A stretch of 64,000 bases of DNA from Rhodococcus qingshengii JCM 15477 (GTDB lineage Bacteria; Actinomycetota; Actinomycetes; Mycobacteriales; Mycobacteriaceae). Every line of letters starts with the position of its first letter. Within the stretch, counting starts at the first letter, position 1. Both the position numbers and the translations under genes were made by a program. The stretch is taken from NCBI RefSeq assembly GCF_023221595.1, contig NZ_CP096563.1:2772501-2836500 (forward strand). The letters run 5' to 3'. The notes under the pieces were generated by a model. It did no database searches. It saw nothing but the letters and a program-made list of their open reading frames with translations, and was not told where the DNA came from. Shown in pieces: positions 56,477-64,000 of this stretch.

Positions 56477-58546
56477 TCATGCCGCAGCGGGCACGATTTC
56501 GGGGTCGAGTTCGGCATCGGACGGCCCCTTGCGGAAGAACTCCTTGGCTCCGACGACGGCGAGCGCAGCTACCACGGTTCCCGCGGCGAGCGAGACCAGG
56601 AACCAGCCGATTCCGCCGACTGCGAAGAAGACGAAGATGCCGCCGTGCGGGGCGCTGAGAGTGACGTCGAAAGCCATGATCAGCGCGCCGGTGACCGCGC
56701 CGCCCGCCATCATCGAGGGGATCACGCGAAGCGGGTCGGCAGCGGCGAACGGAATCGCGCCCTCGGAGATGAATGCCGAACCCAGCAACCAGGCAGCCTT
56801 TCCGTTCTCCCGTTCGGCTTCGCTGAAGAGCTTGGGACGCAGCACCGTCGAGGCAAGTGCCATGGCAAGCGGCGGAACCATACCGGCAGCCATGACAGCC
56901 GCCATGATGCGCAAAGTGGCCGGGTCGTTGACGTTGAGTCCGGCGACGGCGAAGGCGTAAGCCGCCTTGTTGACCGGTCCACCGAGGTCGAAGCACATCA
57001 TCAGGCCGAGAATGATGCCGAGGAAGATGGCCGAGCTGCCGGACAGTCCGTTGAGCCAGTCGGTGAGACCGGAGGTGATCGCGGCGAGCGGACGCCCGAG
57101 GACGATGAACATCAGTGCTCCGACGACCAGCGTCGCGAACAGCGGAATGATCACCACCGGCATCAGGCCTCGCAGCCACTGCGGGACGGCGATCCGGCCG
57201 ATGTAGAGCGCGACGACACCGGCGATGAGACCACCGACCAAGCCGCCGATGAAACCGGCACCGACGAACACGGCGACCGCGCCGGCTGTGAAGCCGGGAG
57301 CGATGCCAGGCCGGTCGGCGATGGCGAAGGCGATGTAGCCGGCCAAGGCGGGCACCAGGAAGCTGAATGCCAAGGAACCGATCTGGAACAGCACTGCGCC
57401 GAGATAGGTGGCCAGACCACCGTCGGGAAGGTTGGTGATCGAGTTGTTGAGAACGATGTCCTTGGCCGGACCGGAGATCTCGTATCCGCCGAGCAGGAAG
57501 CCGAGTGCGATCAGCAGACCGCCGGCCGCGACGAACGGGATCATGTAGCTGACACCGGTCAAGAGGACCTGACGGAGGTGGGTGCCGAACCCTACGGAAC
57601 CGGCATCGGAATCCGCGGCCGCTGCGGCGGTGCCGTCAACGGTGGCGGCGGCGGGATTCTCGGAGGCGCGCAACGCTTCTGCGAGCATCTTGTCCGGCTC
57701 GTTGATTGCCCGCTTCACACCGGAAGCGACGACGGGCTTACCGGCGAATCGTTCGCGGCCCTTCACTCCGACGTCGGTGGCGAAGATGACCGCGGCGGCT
57801 CCCGCGATCACCGAAGGGTCAAGGGGGGTGCTTCCGCTCGAACCTTGCGTTTCGACGTGCACCTTGACGCCGGCGCGTTCACCCGCGGCGACGAGTGAGT
57901 CCGCCGCCATGTAGGTGTGAGCGATTCCGGTCGGGCAGGCGGTGACCGCGACGATGTGACGCTCCGCGGGCGCTGGTGCCGGGGTCTCCTCGGTAGCGTG
58001 TTTCCCGGTGGAAACAGGTGCCGGGGGTGTCGCTGCCGCAGCATTTGCTGCAGGATCCTTCGGTGCGGGATTGAGTACCTCGTCGACCAGTCTCACGATC
58101 TCGTCCGGCGTCGACGCTTCACGAAGTGACGTGACGAACGCGGGCCTGACGAGTGCTCGGGCCAAGGAGGAGAGCAGCTTCATGTGCTCGGCCCCGGCGC
58201 CTTCGGGTGCCGCGATCAGGAAGACCAGATCGGCGGGGCCGTCGGGTGCACCGAAGTCGACCTTCGGATCGAGTCGAGCAAACCCCAGGGACGCGGACGA
58301 GACAGCCTCGGCGCGGCAGTGGGGAATTGCGATTCCGCCGGGCAGTCCGGTCGCGGACTGCGCTTCGCGAGCGAGTGCGGCATCGACCAGTCCCGCGGCG
58401 TCGCTCGCCCGTCCCGCTGCAGTCAATCGCGCTGCGAGAGAACGAATGACATCTTCCTTGGTCGAACCCAGGTCGGTGTCGAGTGAGATCAGTTCGGGAC
58501 TGATGATCTCCGGGCCGGAACTGCCGGCTGCGGTGGTATCGGACAT
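56477..58546 (-). CDS. fruA: PTS fructose permease IIABC
   Basis: A 689-residue fusion of IIA, IIB and IIC. The IIA phosphohistidine is H76 in GGIAIPHCRAEAV. After a Pro/Ala-rich linker the IIB cysteine is C204 in AVTACPTGIAHTYMAA. The IIC part (about 330-670) has ten or so helices, including SYMIPFVAAGGLLIALGFLL and IGGLVGGLIAGVVALYIGRI. It imports fructose as fructose 1-phosphate. It lies 18 bp after fruK and before ptsH. The C-terminal soluble tail (about 20 residues) is short. Confidence 0.95.
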   Translation of the reverse strand: MSDTTAAGSSGPEIISPELISLDTDLGSTKEDVIRSLAARLTAAGRASDAAGLVDAALAREAQSATGLPGGIAIPHCRAEAVSSASLGFARLDPKVDFGAPDGPADLVFLIAAPEGAGAEHMKLLSSLARALVRPAFVTSLREASTPDEIVRLVDEVLNPAPKDPAANAAAATPPAPVSTGKHATEETPAPAPAERHIVAVTACPTGIAHTYMAADSLVAAGERAGVKVHVETQGSSGSTPLDPSVIAGAAAVIFATDVGVKGRERFAGKPVVASGVKRAINEPDKMLAEALRASENPAAATVDGTAAAAADSDAGSVGFGTHLRQVLLTGVSYMIPFVAAGGLLIALGFLLGGYEISGPAKDIVLNNSITNLPDGGLATYLGAVLFQIGSLAFSFLVPALAGYIAFAIADRPGIAPGFTAGAVAVFVGAGFIGGLVGGLIAGVVALYIGRIAVPQWLRGLMPVVIIPLFATLVVGALMFIVLGRPLAAITSGLTDWLNGLSGSSAIFLGIILGLMMCFDLGGPVNKAAYAFAVAGLNVNDPATLRIMAAVMAAGMVPPLAMALASTVLRPKLFSEAERENGKAAWLLGSAFISEGAIPFAAADPLRVIPSMMAGGAVTGALIMAFDVTLSAPHGGIFVFFAVGGIGWFLVSLAAGTVVAALAVVGAKEFFRKGPSDAELDPEIVPAAA

Positions 58547-58564
58547 GTCAGGTTCCTTAGGGCG

Positions 58565-59560
58565 TCAGGCGAGTTCGGTGGGGACGGGGATGGGAGAGGC
58601 GGCATCTGCTGCAGATACCGAAACCGCTGCCAGATCGATCTGTTCGGGTGTGGGAAGGGTTGTGCCGGGAAGGGAGGCAGCGGCGCTTCCGTAGGCGACC
58701 GCGTGACGTAGCCGCTCGGATTCCGAGCCGCCGCCCGCTTCGGCGAGGATGTAGCCGGCCAGCGACGAATCGCCTGCGCCGACGGTACTGACTGCGACAA
58801 TCGGGGGAGCGGTGGCGATCCACGCGCCGTCGGACGTGACGAGGACGGCACCGGCTGCGCCGAGTGTGGCGAGCACACTGCCGACGCCGCGATCGACCAA
58901 TCGCTGTGCCGCCGTGATCGCAGGCCCGGGATCACCGTTCTCGGCAGCACGTTCGAGGACGTGGCCGTCGACGCCGGTCAGTTGCGCGAGTTCCTCGCCG
59001 TTGGGTTTGAGCAGATCAGGTGCCGAGCCGGGGAAGCCTTCGGCGAGTGCCGTCAGTGGGGCGTCCGAGGTGTCGACCGCCACCTTGCACGGGTGATCGC
59101 GCAGCGCGGCGACCAGTTCGCCGTACCACCCCAGCGGAACGCCGGGAGGCAGTGAGCCGGACAGCGCGAACCACAGTGCGGTATCGGCGCGGGCGATCAA
59201 CTCCTGTGCCAGGGCGTCGAGCGTCGAACCGGACAGCGTTGCGCCCGGTTCGTTGATCTTCGTCGTGGTCCCGTCCGGTTCCGCGATGGTGATGTTGGTG
59301 CGAGCCGGACCCGTTGTGGCGACGCCGATGTGGGGAATCCCACCGGTTGCGAGCGCCGAGAGCAGAGGGTCACCACCGTTTCCCGGCAGCACCGCGAGCA
59401 CGTCGAGGTCGGCTGCGGCGAGAACACGCGCCACGTTGACCCCCTTGCCGCCGGGGTCGCTGCGAGTGGAGTGGGCGCGTAGGACGGAGCCTCGTTCGAG
59501 CCGTTGCTCGAGTTGTACGGTCCGATCGATACTCGGGTTGGCTGTCAGTGTGACGATCAT
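58565..59560 (-). CDS. fruK: 1-phosphofructokinase
   Basis: A 331-residue PfkB-family kinase that converts fructose 1-phosphate to fructose 1,6-bisphosphate. Starts MIVTLTANPSIDRTVQLEQR; the family motifs GGKGVNVARVLAAADLDVLA and VSTVGAGDSSLAGYILAE (with the catalytic aspartate in GAGDS) are clear. ATG overlaps the fruR stop (ATGA), and fruA follows after 18 bp, making a typical fruRKA operon. Confidence 0.94.
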   Translation of the reverse strand: MIVTLTANPSIDRTVQLEQRLERGSVLRAHSTRSDPGGKGVNVARVLAAADLDVLAVLPGNGGDPLLSALATGGIPHIGVATTGPARTNITIAEPDGTTTKINEPGATLSGSTLDALAQELIARADTALWFALSGSLPPGVPLGWYGELVAALRDHPCKVAVDTSDAPLTALAEGFPGSAPDLLKPNGEELAQLTGVDGHVLERAAENGDPGPAITAAQRLVDRGVGSVLATLGAAGAVLVTSDGAWIATAPPIVAVSTVGAGDSSLAGYILAEAGGGSESERLRHAVAYGSAAASLPGTTLPTPEQIDLAAVSVSAADAASPIPVPTELA

Positions 59561-60324
59561 GCGATCACCACCTCGATTCCGTGGTCGTGGAACTCGGATG
59601 TGTCTGTGGGACTGATCTCTTCGTCGGTGATGAGGACGTCGATGCTGTCGAGTGGTGCGAAGCTGATCAAGTGCTCGCGGCCGACTTTGCTGGAATCGGC
59701 CACCACGACAACGTGATTGGCGGCCTTGACCATCCCTCGTTTGACGGCGGCCTCTTCGCTGTCCGGGGTGGAGAGTCCGTGCCCGACGCTGATCGCGTTG
59801 GTTCCGACGAAGGCGACGTCGACCCGCAACGTGCTCAGCAGGCGTAGAGCGTCCTCGCCGACCGCGGCTTGCGTCACCCCGCGTACTCGTCCGCCGAGCA
59901 GGATCAGGGAAATCGAGTTCATCGATGCCAGTCGTGCGCCGATCGGCACGGAATTGGTCACGGCCGTGAAGTCGTTCTCGGTCGGTAGTTCGGGGATCAT
60001 GCGGCCCGTGGTCGTGCCCGCGTCGAAGATGACGCTGCCGCCGGTAGGAGGGAGATAGGTGACCGCGCAGCGGGCGATCCGGTCCTTCTGTTGCGCGCGG
60101 GTCTGATCGCGTTCCGCCATGCCCGGTTCGGTCACGTGGAGGGATCCGGTCGGAACGGCGCCGCCGTGTACACGCCTGATCTGTCCGATCCGCTCGAGGA
60201 AGGCCAGGTCGCGACGCACGGTCTCGGTGGTCACACCGAAGGTCTCCGACAGCGCCGCCACGGACATGCGTCCGCGCTGCGACACCATGGTGCCGATCGC
60301 TTGTTGGCGTTCTTCCGCGTACAC
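59557..60324 (-). CDS. fruR: DeoR-family regulator of the fructose operon
   Basis: A 255-residue DeoR repressor. The winged-helix is at residues 6-55, ERQQAIGTMVSQRGRMSVAA then LSETFGVTTETVRRDLAFLE, and the C-terminal sugar-phosphate isomerase-like sensor has VIFDAGTTTGRMIPEL and VADSSKVGREHLISFAPLDS. Starts at GTG 60324 with GGAG about 6 bases upstream. It probably senses fructose 1-phosphate. It is divergent from ptsI, and tandem repeats between them are likely operator sites. Confidence 0.92.
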   Translation of the reverse strand: MYAEERQQAIGTMVSQRGRMSVAALSETFGVTTETVRRDLAFLERIGQIRRVHGGAVPTGSLHVTEPGMAERDQTRAQQKDRIARCAVTYLPPTGGSVIFDAGTTTGRMIPELPTENDFTAVTNSVPIGARLASMNSISLILLGGRVRGVTQAAVGEDALRLLSTLRVDVAFVGTNAISVGHGLSTPDSEEAAVKRGMVKAANHVVVVADSSKVGREHLISFAPLDSIDVLITDEEISPTDTSEFHDHGIEVVIA

Positions 60325-60376
60325 GTGCTCTCCGATTCCGAAATGTGATCCGACGGTGCGTTGTGGATCACAGTGA

Positions 60377-60396
60377 ATGTTGCTTTATGTTGTTTT
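60377..60396. promoter_or_regulatory. Tandem 10-bp repeats, candidate FruR operator
   Basis: ATGTTGCTTT (60377-60386) is followed directly by ATGTTGTTTT (60387-60396), 9 of 10 bases identical and one helical turn apart. An inverted repeat TGTGATCC/GGATCACA (60344-60351, 60365-60372) lies next to it on the fruR side. Confidence 0.55.
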
Positions 60397-60409
60397 ACGC
60401 CCGAGTGTG

Positions 60410-60437
60410 TTGACATGTCAAGACTTGGGAGTAATCT
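60410..60437 (+). promoter_or_regulatory. ptsI promoter with palindromic -35
   Basis: TTGACA (60410-60415) and TAATCT (60432-60437) with a 16-base spacer make a good sigma-A promoter. The -35 is part of the perfect palindrome TTGACATGTCAA (60410-60421), which may also be an operator. Confidence 0.7.
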
Positions 60438-60478
60438 TCGTCACAACGAAGGTGAGGGCTTTACGCGCTCGAGGTGAT

Positions 60479-60493
60479 CCGGTGTGACACCGG
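60479..60493 (+). repeat. 15-bp palindrome in the ptsI leader
   Basis: CCGGTGTGACACCGG is perfectly symmetrical apart from the central base. It lies 22 bp before the ptsI ATG and could be an operator or an mRNA hairpin before the AAGGAGG site. Confidence 0.6.
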
Positions 60494-60515
60494 GCCCATC
60501 GCTCAAGGAGGACAG

Positions 60516-62189
60516 ATGACCGAACAGCTCAACCGAATCACCGTGCACGGCACCCCCGTCGTGCCCGGAATTGCCTACGGCCCGGCTATCTGGCCGTCCA
60601 GCCGACCAGAACTCGTCACCGATGCGCCCGCACTCGACGAGGCCGATCGAGAGGCCGCTGCAGACGCCTTCGTCGCAGCAGCGAAGGCTGTCGAGAACCG
60701 CCTTCTCGGACGGGCTGCCGAAGCCACAGGCGCGGCCGCCGAGGTCTTGCAGGCCAACGCAGCGATGGCAGCCGATCGCGGCTGGATCGGGGCGGCAAAG
60801 AAGTCGATCGCCGGCGGAGTGCCCCCGGTGCAGGCTGCGATCGCGGCGACGGAGCAGTTCGTGGTGCTGTTCACCAAGGTCGGCGGTGTGATGGCCGAGC
60901 GCGTCACCGATCTCGAGGACATCCGCGACCGCGTGATCGCCGAACTCTCCGGATTGCCCGAACCCGGAGTTCCGATGCCCGAGACGCCGTCGGTGCTGTG
61001 CGCGGACGATCTGGCTCCTGCGGACACCGCGGGCCTCGATGCAACCAAGATCATCGGACTCGTGACCATCTTCGGCGGCCCGACCAGCCACACGGCAATC
61101 ATCGCGAGGCAGTTGGGCATCCCGTGCATCGTGGCCGCGAAGGAACTGGAATCCATCGCGGCCGGAACACCGATTCTGATCGACGGAACCACCGGCGACG
61201 TGATCGCGGAGCCCGATCCCGAGCAGGCGCGCGAACTGGTCGAACAATCCCGGATCGATCGTGAACGCGTCAGCACGTGGACCGGACCAGGCCGGACGTC
61301 GGACGGCCGGCCGGTAGACGTCCTCGCCAACGTTCAAGACGGCGCCGGCGCTCGGGCCGCGGCGCTGACCGCAGCGGGAGGCATCGGGCTCTTCCGGACC
61401 GAACTCTGCTTCCTCGGCCGTGAGACCGAACCGACCGTAGACGAGCAGGCGGCGATCTACGCCGAAGTTCTCGAGGCCTTCGCAGGCAAGAAGGTCATCA
61501 TTCGCACGTTGGACGCGGGTTCGGACAAGCCGCTCAAATTCGCCAACCATCAAGAGGAAGCGAATCCGGCCCTCGGCGTTCGTGGGGTCCGAATCGCCTG
61601 GCAGGACATGGGAATTCTCGACCGCCAGCTCGACGCGATCGCGGCAGCCGCGGCGTCGACCAACTCGTCGCCGTGGGTCATGGCACCGATGATCGCCACC
61701 CCGGCCGAGGCGAAACGTTTTGCCGATGCGGTGCGGGCACGCGATCTTGTTCCCGGTGTGATGGTGGAGATCCCGGCGGCGGCGCTGTTGGCCGACCAGA
61801 TTCTCGAACACGTCGAATTCCTCTCGATCGGTACCAACGACCTCGCTCAGTACACGATGGCCGCTGATCGGATGTCCTCCGAACTCGCCGACCTGACCGA
61901 TCCGTGGCAGCCCGCGGTGCTCGCCCTTGTCGCACGTACGGCCCAGGCCGGTCAGGCGGCAGGCAAGCGCGTCGGCGTCTGCGGTGAAGCGGCCGCCGAT
62001 CCACTGTTGGCGTGTGTTCTGGCCGGACTCGGAGTTTCCTCGCTGTCGTGCGCTGCGGCGTCGGTCGCGGGTGTGGGAGCGAAGGTCGGGTCAGTCACCA
62101 TGGCGCAATGTGAGGCGGCTGCGGCGGCGGTGCTGGCAACCGGTGATCCGGTGGCAGCGCGCAAAGCGGCGGCCGACGCAATCAGCTGA
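60516..62189 (+). CDS. ptsI: PTS enzyme I (phosphoenolpyruvate-protein phosphotransferase)
   Basis: A 557-residue EI that starts the PTS phosphorelay from PEP to HPr. The phosphohistidine is H192 in GGPTSHTAIIARQLGIPCIV. PEP-binding blocks are GIGLFRTELCFLGRE, RTLDAGSDKPLKF and EFLSIGTNDLAQYTMAADR, with the catalytic cysteine near the end in GVCGEAAADP. AAGGAGG precedes ATG 60516 by 5 bases. Divergent from fruR, it is probably induced with the fructose operon, since no other PTS permease is seen here. Confidence 0.96.
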   Translation: MTEQLNRITVHGTPVVPGIAYGPAIWPSSRPELVTDAPALDEADREAAADAFVAAAKAVENRLLGRAAEATGAAAEVLQANAAMAADRGWIGAAKKSIAGGVPPVQAAIAATEQFVVLFTKVGGVMAERVTDLEDIRDRVIAELSGLPEPGVPMPETPSVLCADDLAPADTAGLDATKIIGLVTIFGGPTSHTAIIARQLGIPCIVAAKELESIAAGTPILIDGTTGDVIAEPDPEQARELVEQSRIDRERVSTWTGPGRTSDGRPVDVLANVQDGAGARAAALTAAGGIGLFRTELCFLGRETEPTVDEQAAIYAEVLEAFAGKKVIIRTLDAGSDKPLKFANHQEEANPALGVRGVRIAWQDMGILDRQLDAIAAAAASTNSSPWVMAPMIATPAEAKRFADAVRARDLVPGVMVEIPAAALLADQILEHVEFLSIGTNDLAQYTMAADRMSSELADLTDPWQPAVLALVARTAQAGQAAGKRVGVCGEAAADPLLACVLAGLGVSSLSCAAASVAGVGAKVGSVTMAQCEAAAAAVLATGDPVAARKAAADAIS

Positions 62190-62204
62190 ACTGGTTTCGT
62201 TGGT

Positions 62205-62221
62205 CTCGGTCGGAGACCGAG
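62205..62221 (+). terminator. Short hairpin between ptsI and the permease gene
   Basis: CTCGGTC-GGA-GACCGAG forms perfect 7-base arms 16 bp after the ptsI stop. There is no T-run and a promoter follows within 12 bp, so it is a weak terminator at best. Confidence 0.4.
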
Positions 62222-62232
62222 CGCCTGACCTC

Positions 62233-62238
62233 TAGTAT
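62233..62238 (+). promoter_or_regulatory. -10 element for a leaderless permease transcript
   Basis: TAGTAT ends 8 bases before the GTG at 62247, with no Shine-Dalgarno sequence between them. Confidence 0.55.
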
Positions 62239-62246
62239 TTCGACCT

Positions 62247-63545
62247 GTGATCGAACGAGAAACAATGACCGGGGCCGGCGGAATCGGCTGGACTGTCCAC
62301 GGAGACGGCAAGCGGATCGCCGACGGAGCCGTCGTGGCGCCGGACGAACGACTGAGTTGGCCGCGCACCATCGGAATCGGGATGCAACACGTCATCGCGA
62401 TGTTCGGAGCGACACTGCTCGTTCCGACCATCACCGGCTTCCCCGTCACGACGACGCTGTTGTTCTCGGGTATCGGCACCGCGCTGTTCCTGCTCATCAC
62501 CCGGGGCCGGATCCCGAGCTATCTCGGTTCGTCCTTCGCGTTCATCGCCCCGCTGACAGCGTCGGCAGGATCGGGCCCGGCCGCGCAGCTCGGTGCCGTC
62601 ATGGCCGTCGGCATCGTGTTGATGTTGATCGGCGTCGCCGTACGTCTGATCGGCAGCCGGGTCATCGACGCCGTCATGCCGCCGGTAGTGACAGGCGCCG
62701 TCGTCGCGCTGATCGGTCTCAACCTCGCTCCGACGGCGGTCGGTTCCTTCGAATCGCAGCCGCTGATCGCCACGGTCACGCTCGTTTCGATCCTGCTGGT
62801 CACGGTCGTCGGTCCCGGGCTGCTCGGCCGGTTGGGCATTCTGGTCGGCGTCGTGATCGGCTGGGTCTTCGCCGCGGTCATCGGTGGTCTCGACAGTGAA
62901 CGAGTGTCCGCTCTGCGCGAAGCCGACTGGTTCGGGCTGCCGAGTCTGCACGGACCGTCGTTCGACTGGTCGGTGATCGTGCTCGCGCTGCCCGTGGTGA
63001 TCGTTCTGGTCGCCGAGAACGTCGGACATGTCAAGGCGGTGTCCGCCATGACGGGTAAGTCCCTCGATGATCTGGCCGGCAATGCGCTGTTTGCAGACGG
63101 TCTCGCCACGACCTTGGCGGGCGCCGGCGGCGGATCCGGAACCACCACGTATGCCGAGAACATCGGGGTCATGGCAGCGACGCGTGTGTACTCGACCGCG
63201 GCGTACTGGGTAGCGGCCGCCACCGCCGTGATCCTGGCATTTTCGCCCAAATTCGGTGCACTGGTCTTCACGGTTCCGAACGGCGTCATCGGCGGTGCGA
63301 CGATGGTTCTCTACGGACTCATCGGCATTCTCGGTGTGCGCATCTGGATGGAAGCGAAGGTGGACTTCACCGATCCGGTCAACCTGACCGTCGCCGCTGC
63401 CGCACTGGTTGCCGGCATCGGGAACCTGACGCTGACCATTGGTTCGGTCGAGCTGGGCGGCATCGCTTGGGGGTCGATCGGCATCCTGGTCGCCTACCCG
63501 ATCATGCGATACCTCGCCAAATTCCGTACTTCGAGTAACAGATAA
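62247..63545 (+). CDS. Uracil/xanthine permease (NCS2 family)
   Basis: A 432-residue NCS2 nucleobase transporter with about 14 helices. The family signatures are QHVIAMFGATLLVPTITGFP, SYLGSSFAFIAPL, VIVLVAENVGHVKAVSAMTG with the substrate-binding glutamate, GSGTTTYAENIGVMAAT and PNGVIGGATMVLYGLIGILG. These favour the uracil-type (UraA/PyrP) branch over xanthine. The GTG start fits a leaderless message. Flanking genes give no metabolic link, so substrate choice is inference. Confidence 0.88.
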   Translation: MIERETMTGAGGIGWTVHGDGKRIADGAVVAPDERLSWPRTIGIGMQHVIAMFGATLLVPTITGFPVTTTLLFSGIGTALFLLITRGRIPSYLGSSFAFIAPLTASAGSGPAAQLGAVMAVGIVLMLIGVAVRLIGSRVIDAVMPPVVTGAVVALIGLNLAPTAVGSFESQPLIATVTLVSILLVTVVGPGLLGRLGILVGVVIGWVFAAVIGGLDSERVSALREADWFGLPSLHGPSFDWSVIVLALPVVIVLVAENVGHVKAVSAMTGKSLDDLAGNALFADGLATTLAGAGGGSGTTTYAENIGVMAATRVYSTAAYWVAAATAVILAFSPKFGALVFTVPNGVIGGATMVLYGLIGILGVRIWMEAKVDFTDPVNLTVAAAALVAGIGNLTLTIGSVELGGIAWGSIGILVAYPIMRYLAKFRTSSNR

Positions 63546-63668
63546 CCGCTACAGTCACGAATCGTGATCGTTCGGGTCATCGACGGGTATCGCAACAGGT
63601 TCTACCGTCGGAGGCAGTGACGTGGGCCCGCGAACTTCGGCGTGCCCAGTCTCAGCGAAAACATCCCG

Positions 63669-63698
63669 ACCGGGTACATCGTCCCCACCGGGTACATC
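63669..63698 (+). repeat. 12-bp direct repeat before the acyl-CoA dehydrogenase gene
   Basis: ACCGGGTACATC occurs at 63669-63680 and 63687-63698, 18 bp apart. It is 37 bp upstream of the GTG start and could be a tandem operator. The stretch 63546-63668 shows nothing else I can support. Confidence 0.6.
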
Positions 63699-63734
63699 AC
63701 TGAAGTGCCGTATATCGAATTGCAAGGAGTCGGC

Positions 63735-64000
63735 GTGGAGCGCACCCTGTTCGAACCGGAACATGAACTCTTCCGGGAGTCGTACCAGAAGTTCTTGGCA
63801 CAGCACGTGGCACCGAACCACGAGAAGTGGGAAGAGCAGAACATCGTCGATCGTGACGTCTGGGTCGAGGCCGGAAAGCAGGGATTCCTGGGAACCGCGG
63901 TACCTGAGGAATTCGGCGGCGGCGGTGTCAAGGATTTCCGCTACAACGCGATCATCACCGAGGAAACCACCAAGGGTGGCTTCAGTGGTATCGGCTTCAC
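63735..64000 (+). CDS. Acyl-CoA dehydrogenase (3' truncated by window edge)
   Basis: The first 88 codons of an acyl-CoA dehydrogenase. It begins VERTLFEPEHELFRESYQKF and contains KWEEQNIVDRDVWVEAGKQG and FLGTAVPEEFGGGGV, the N-terminal helical domain motif of the family. The enzyme oxidises acyl-CoA thioesters with FAD; chain preference cannot be told here. AAGGAG lies 5 bases before GTG 63735. The frame is open upstream to GTG 63642, but that part holds the direct repeat and lacks family similarity. Confidence 0.88.
   Translation, partial: MERTLFEPEHELFRESYQKFLAQHVAPNHEKWEEQNIVDRDVWVEAGKQGFLGTAVPEEFGGGGVKDFRYNAIITEETTKGGFSGIGF

Noticed and set aside
60344..60372. TGTGATCC...GGATCACA as a CRP/GlxR site
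   Set aside because: The TGTGA and TCACA halves are 19 bases apart instead of 6.
63642..63734. Longer acyl-CoA dehydrogenase starting at GTG 63642
   Set aside because: The extra 31 codons are made from the direct repeat, lack family similarity, and GTG 63735 has a good AAGGAG site.

Overview
The window looks like chromosomal DNA of a mycolic-acid actinomycete, most likely Rhodococcus and possibly the R. erythropolis/qingshengii group. The genus is inferred from protein flavour, codon use and gene order; species rank is a guess. Gene order from thyX to hflX largely follows the Mycobacterium tuberculosis Rv2754c-Rv2721c neighbourhood (thyX, dapA, rnj, ftsK, argA, pgsA, cinA-like, clgR, pspA, pspM, GT, DUF3046, recA, recX, miaB, Rv2732c-like, DUF349, miaA, dapF, hflX). 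Comparisons with M. tuberculosis are from memory, not from a search. The RecA gene has no intein.

Layout. 1-1677 (minus): a truncated methyltransferase, then an ECF sigma factor overlapping a membrane-anchored partner. 1708-17997 (minus): a complete 14-subunit Complex I operon nuoA-N ending in a YhhN-type lysoplasmalogenase gene 4 bp after nuoN. 18209-19783 (minus): an atypical receiver protein, an SRPBCC protein and a ribbon-helix-helix protein. 19938-32711 (mostly plus): thyX, dapA, rnj, a TIGR03085-type protein, ftsK, terC, YciI(-), argA(-), pgsA, cinA-like, clgR, pspA, pspM. 32750-34635 (minus): biotin ECF transporter bioYMN. 34873-41351 (plus): a 58-residue membrane protein, PIG-L deacetylase, TetR, glpD, glycosyltransferase, DUF3046, recA, recX. 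41467-44876 (minus): gluABCD glutamate-type ABC importer. 45036-47188 (plus): miaB and a membrane protein. 47283-48668 (minus): DUF349 protein. 48808-56082 (plus): dioxygenase-like protein, miaA, sortase-like protein, dapF, hflX, a secreted protein, a membrane-embedded esterase. 56122-60324 (minus): fructose PTS operon fruR-fruK-fruA and ptsH, divergent from ptsI (60516). 62247-63545: uracil/xanthine permease. 63735-end: truncated acyl-CoA dehydrogenase.

How it fits together. The window is dominated by core functions: respiration, lysine/peptidoglycan precursor synthesis (dapA, dapF), dTMP synthesis (thyX), RNA decay (rnj), chromosome segregation (ftsK), SOS repair (recA/recX with a LexA box), tRNA i6A/ms2i6A modification (miaA/miaB), envelope stress (clgR-pspA-pspM with an ECF-type promoter) and carbohydrate PTS. 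At least eight genes show a TANNNT -10 hexamer 5-8 nt (usually 7) before the start codon, which indicates leaderless transcripts. No rRNA, tRNA, CRISPR array, insertion sequence or prophage was seen, and no gap between genes exceeds 300 bp. I found no clearly new multi-gene system. The most unusual signals are small: a sortase-like protein with no arginine after its cysteine, a paired TGACGTCA operator, tandem operator-like repeats before ptsI, and short direct repeats in the recA and gluB leaders.
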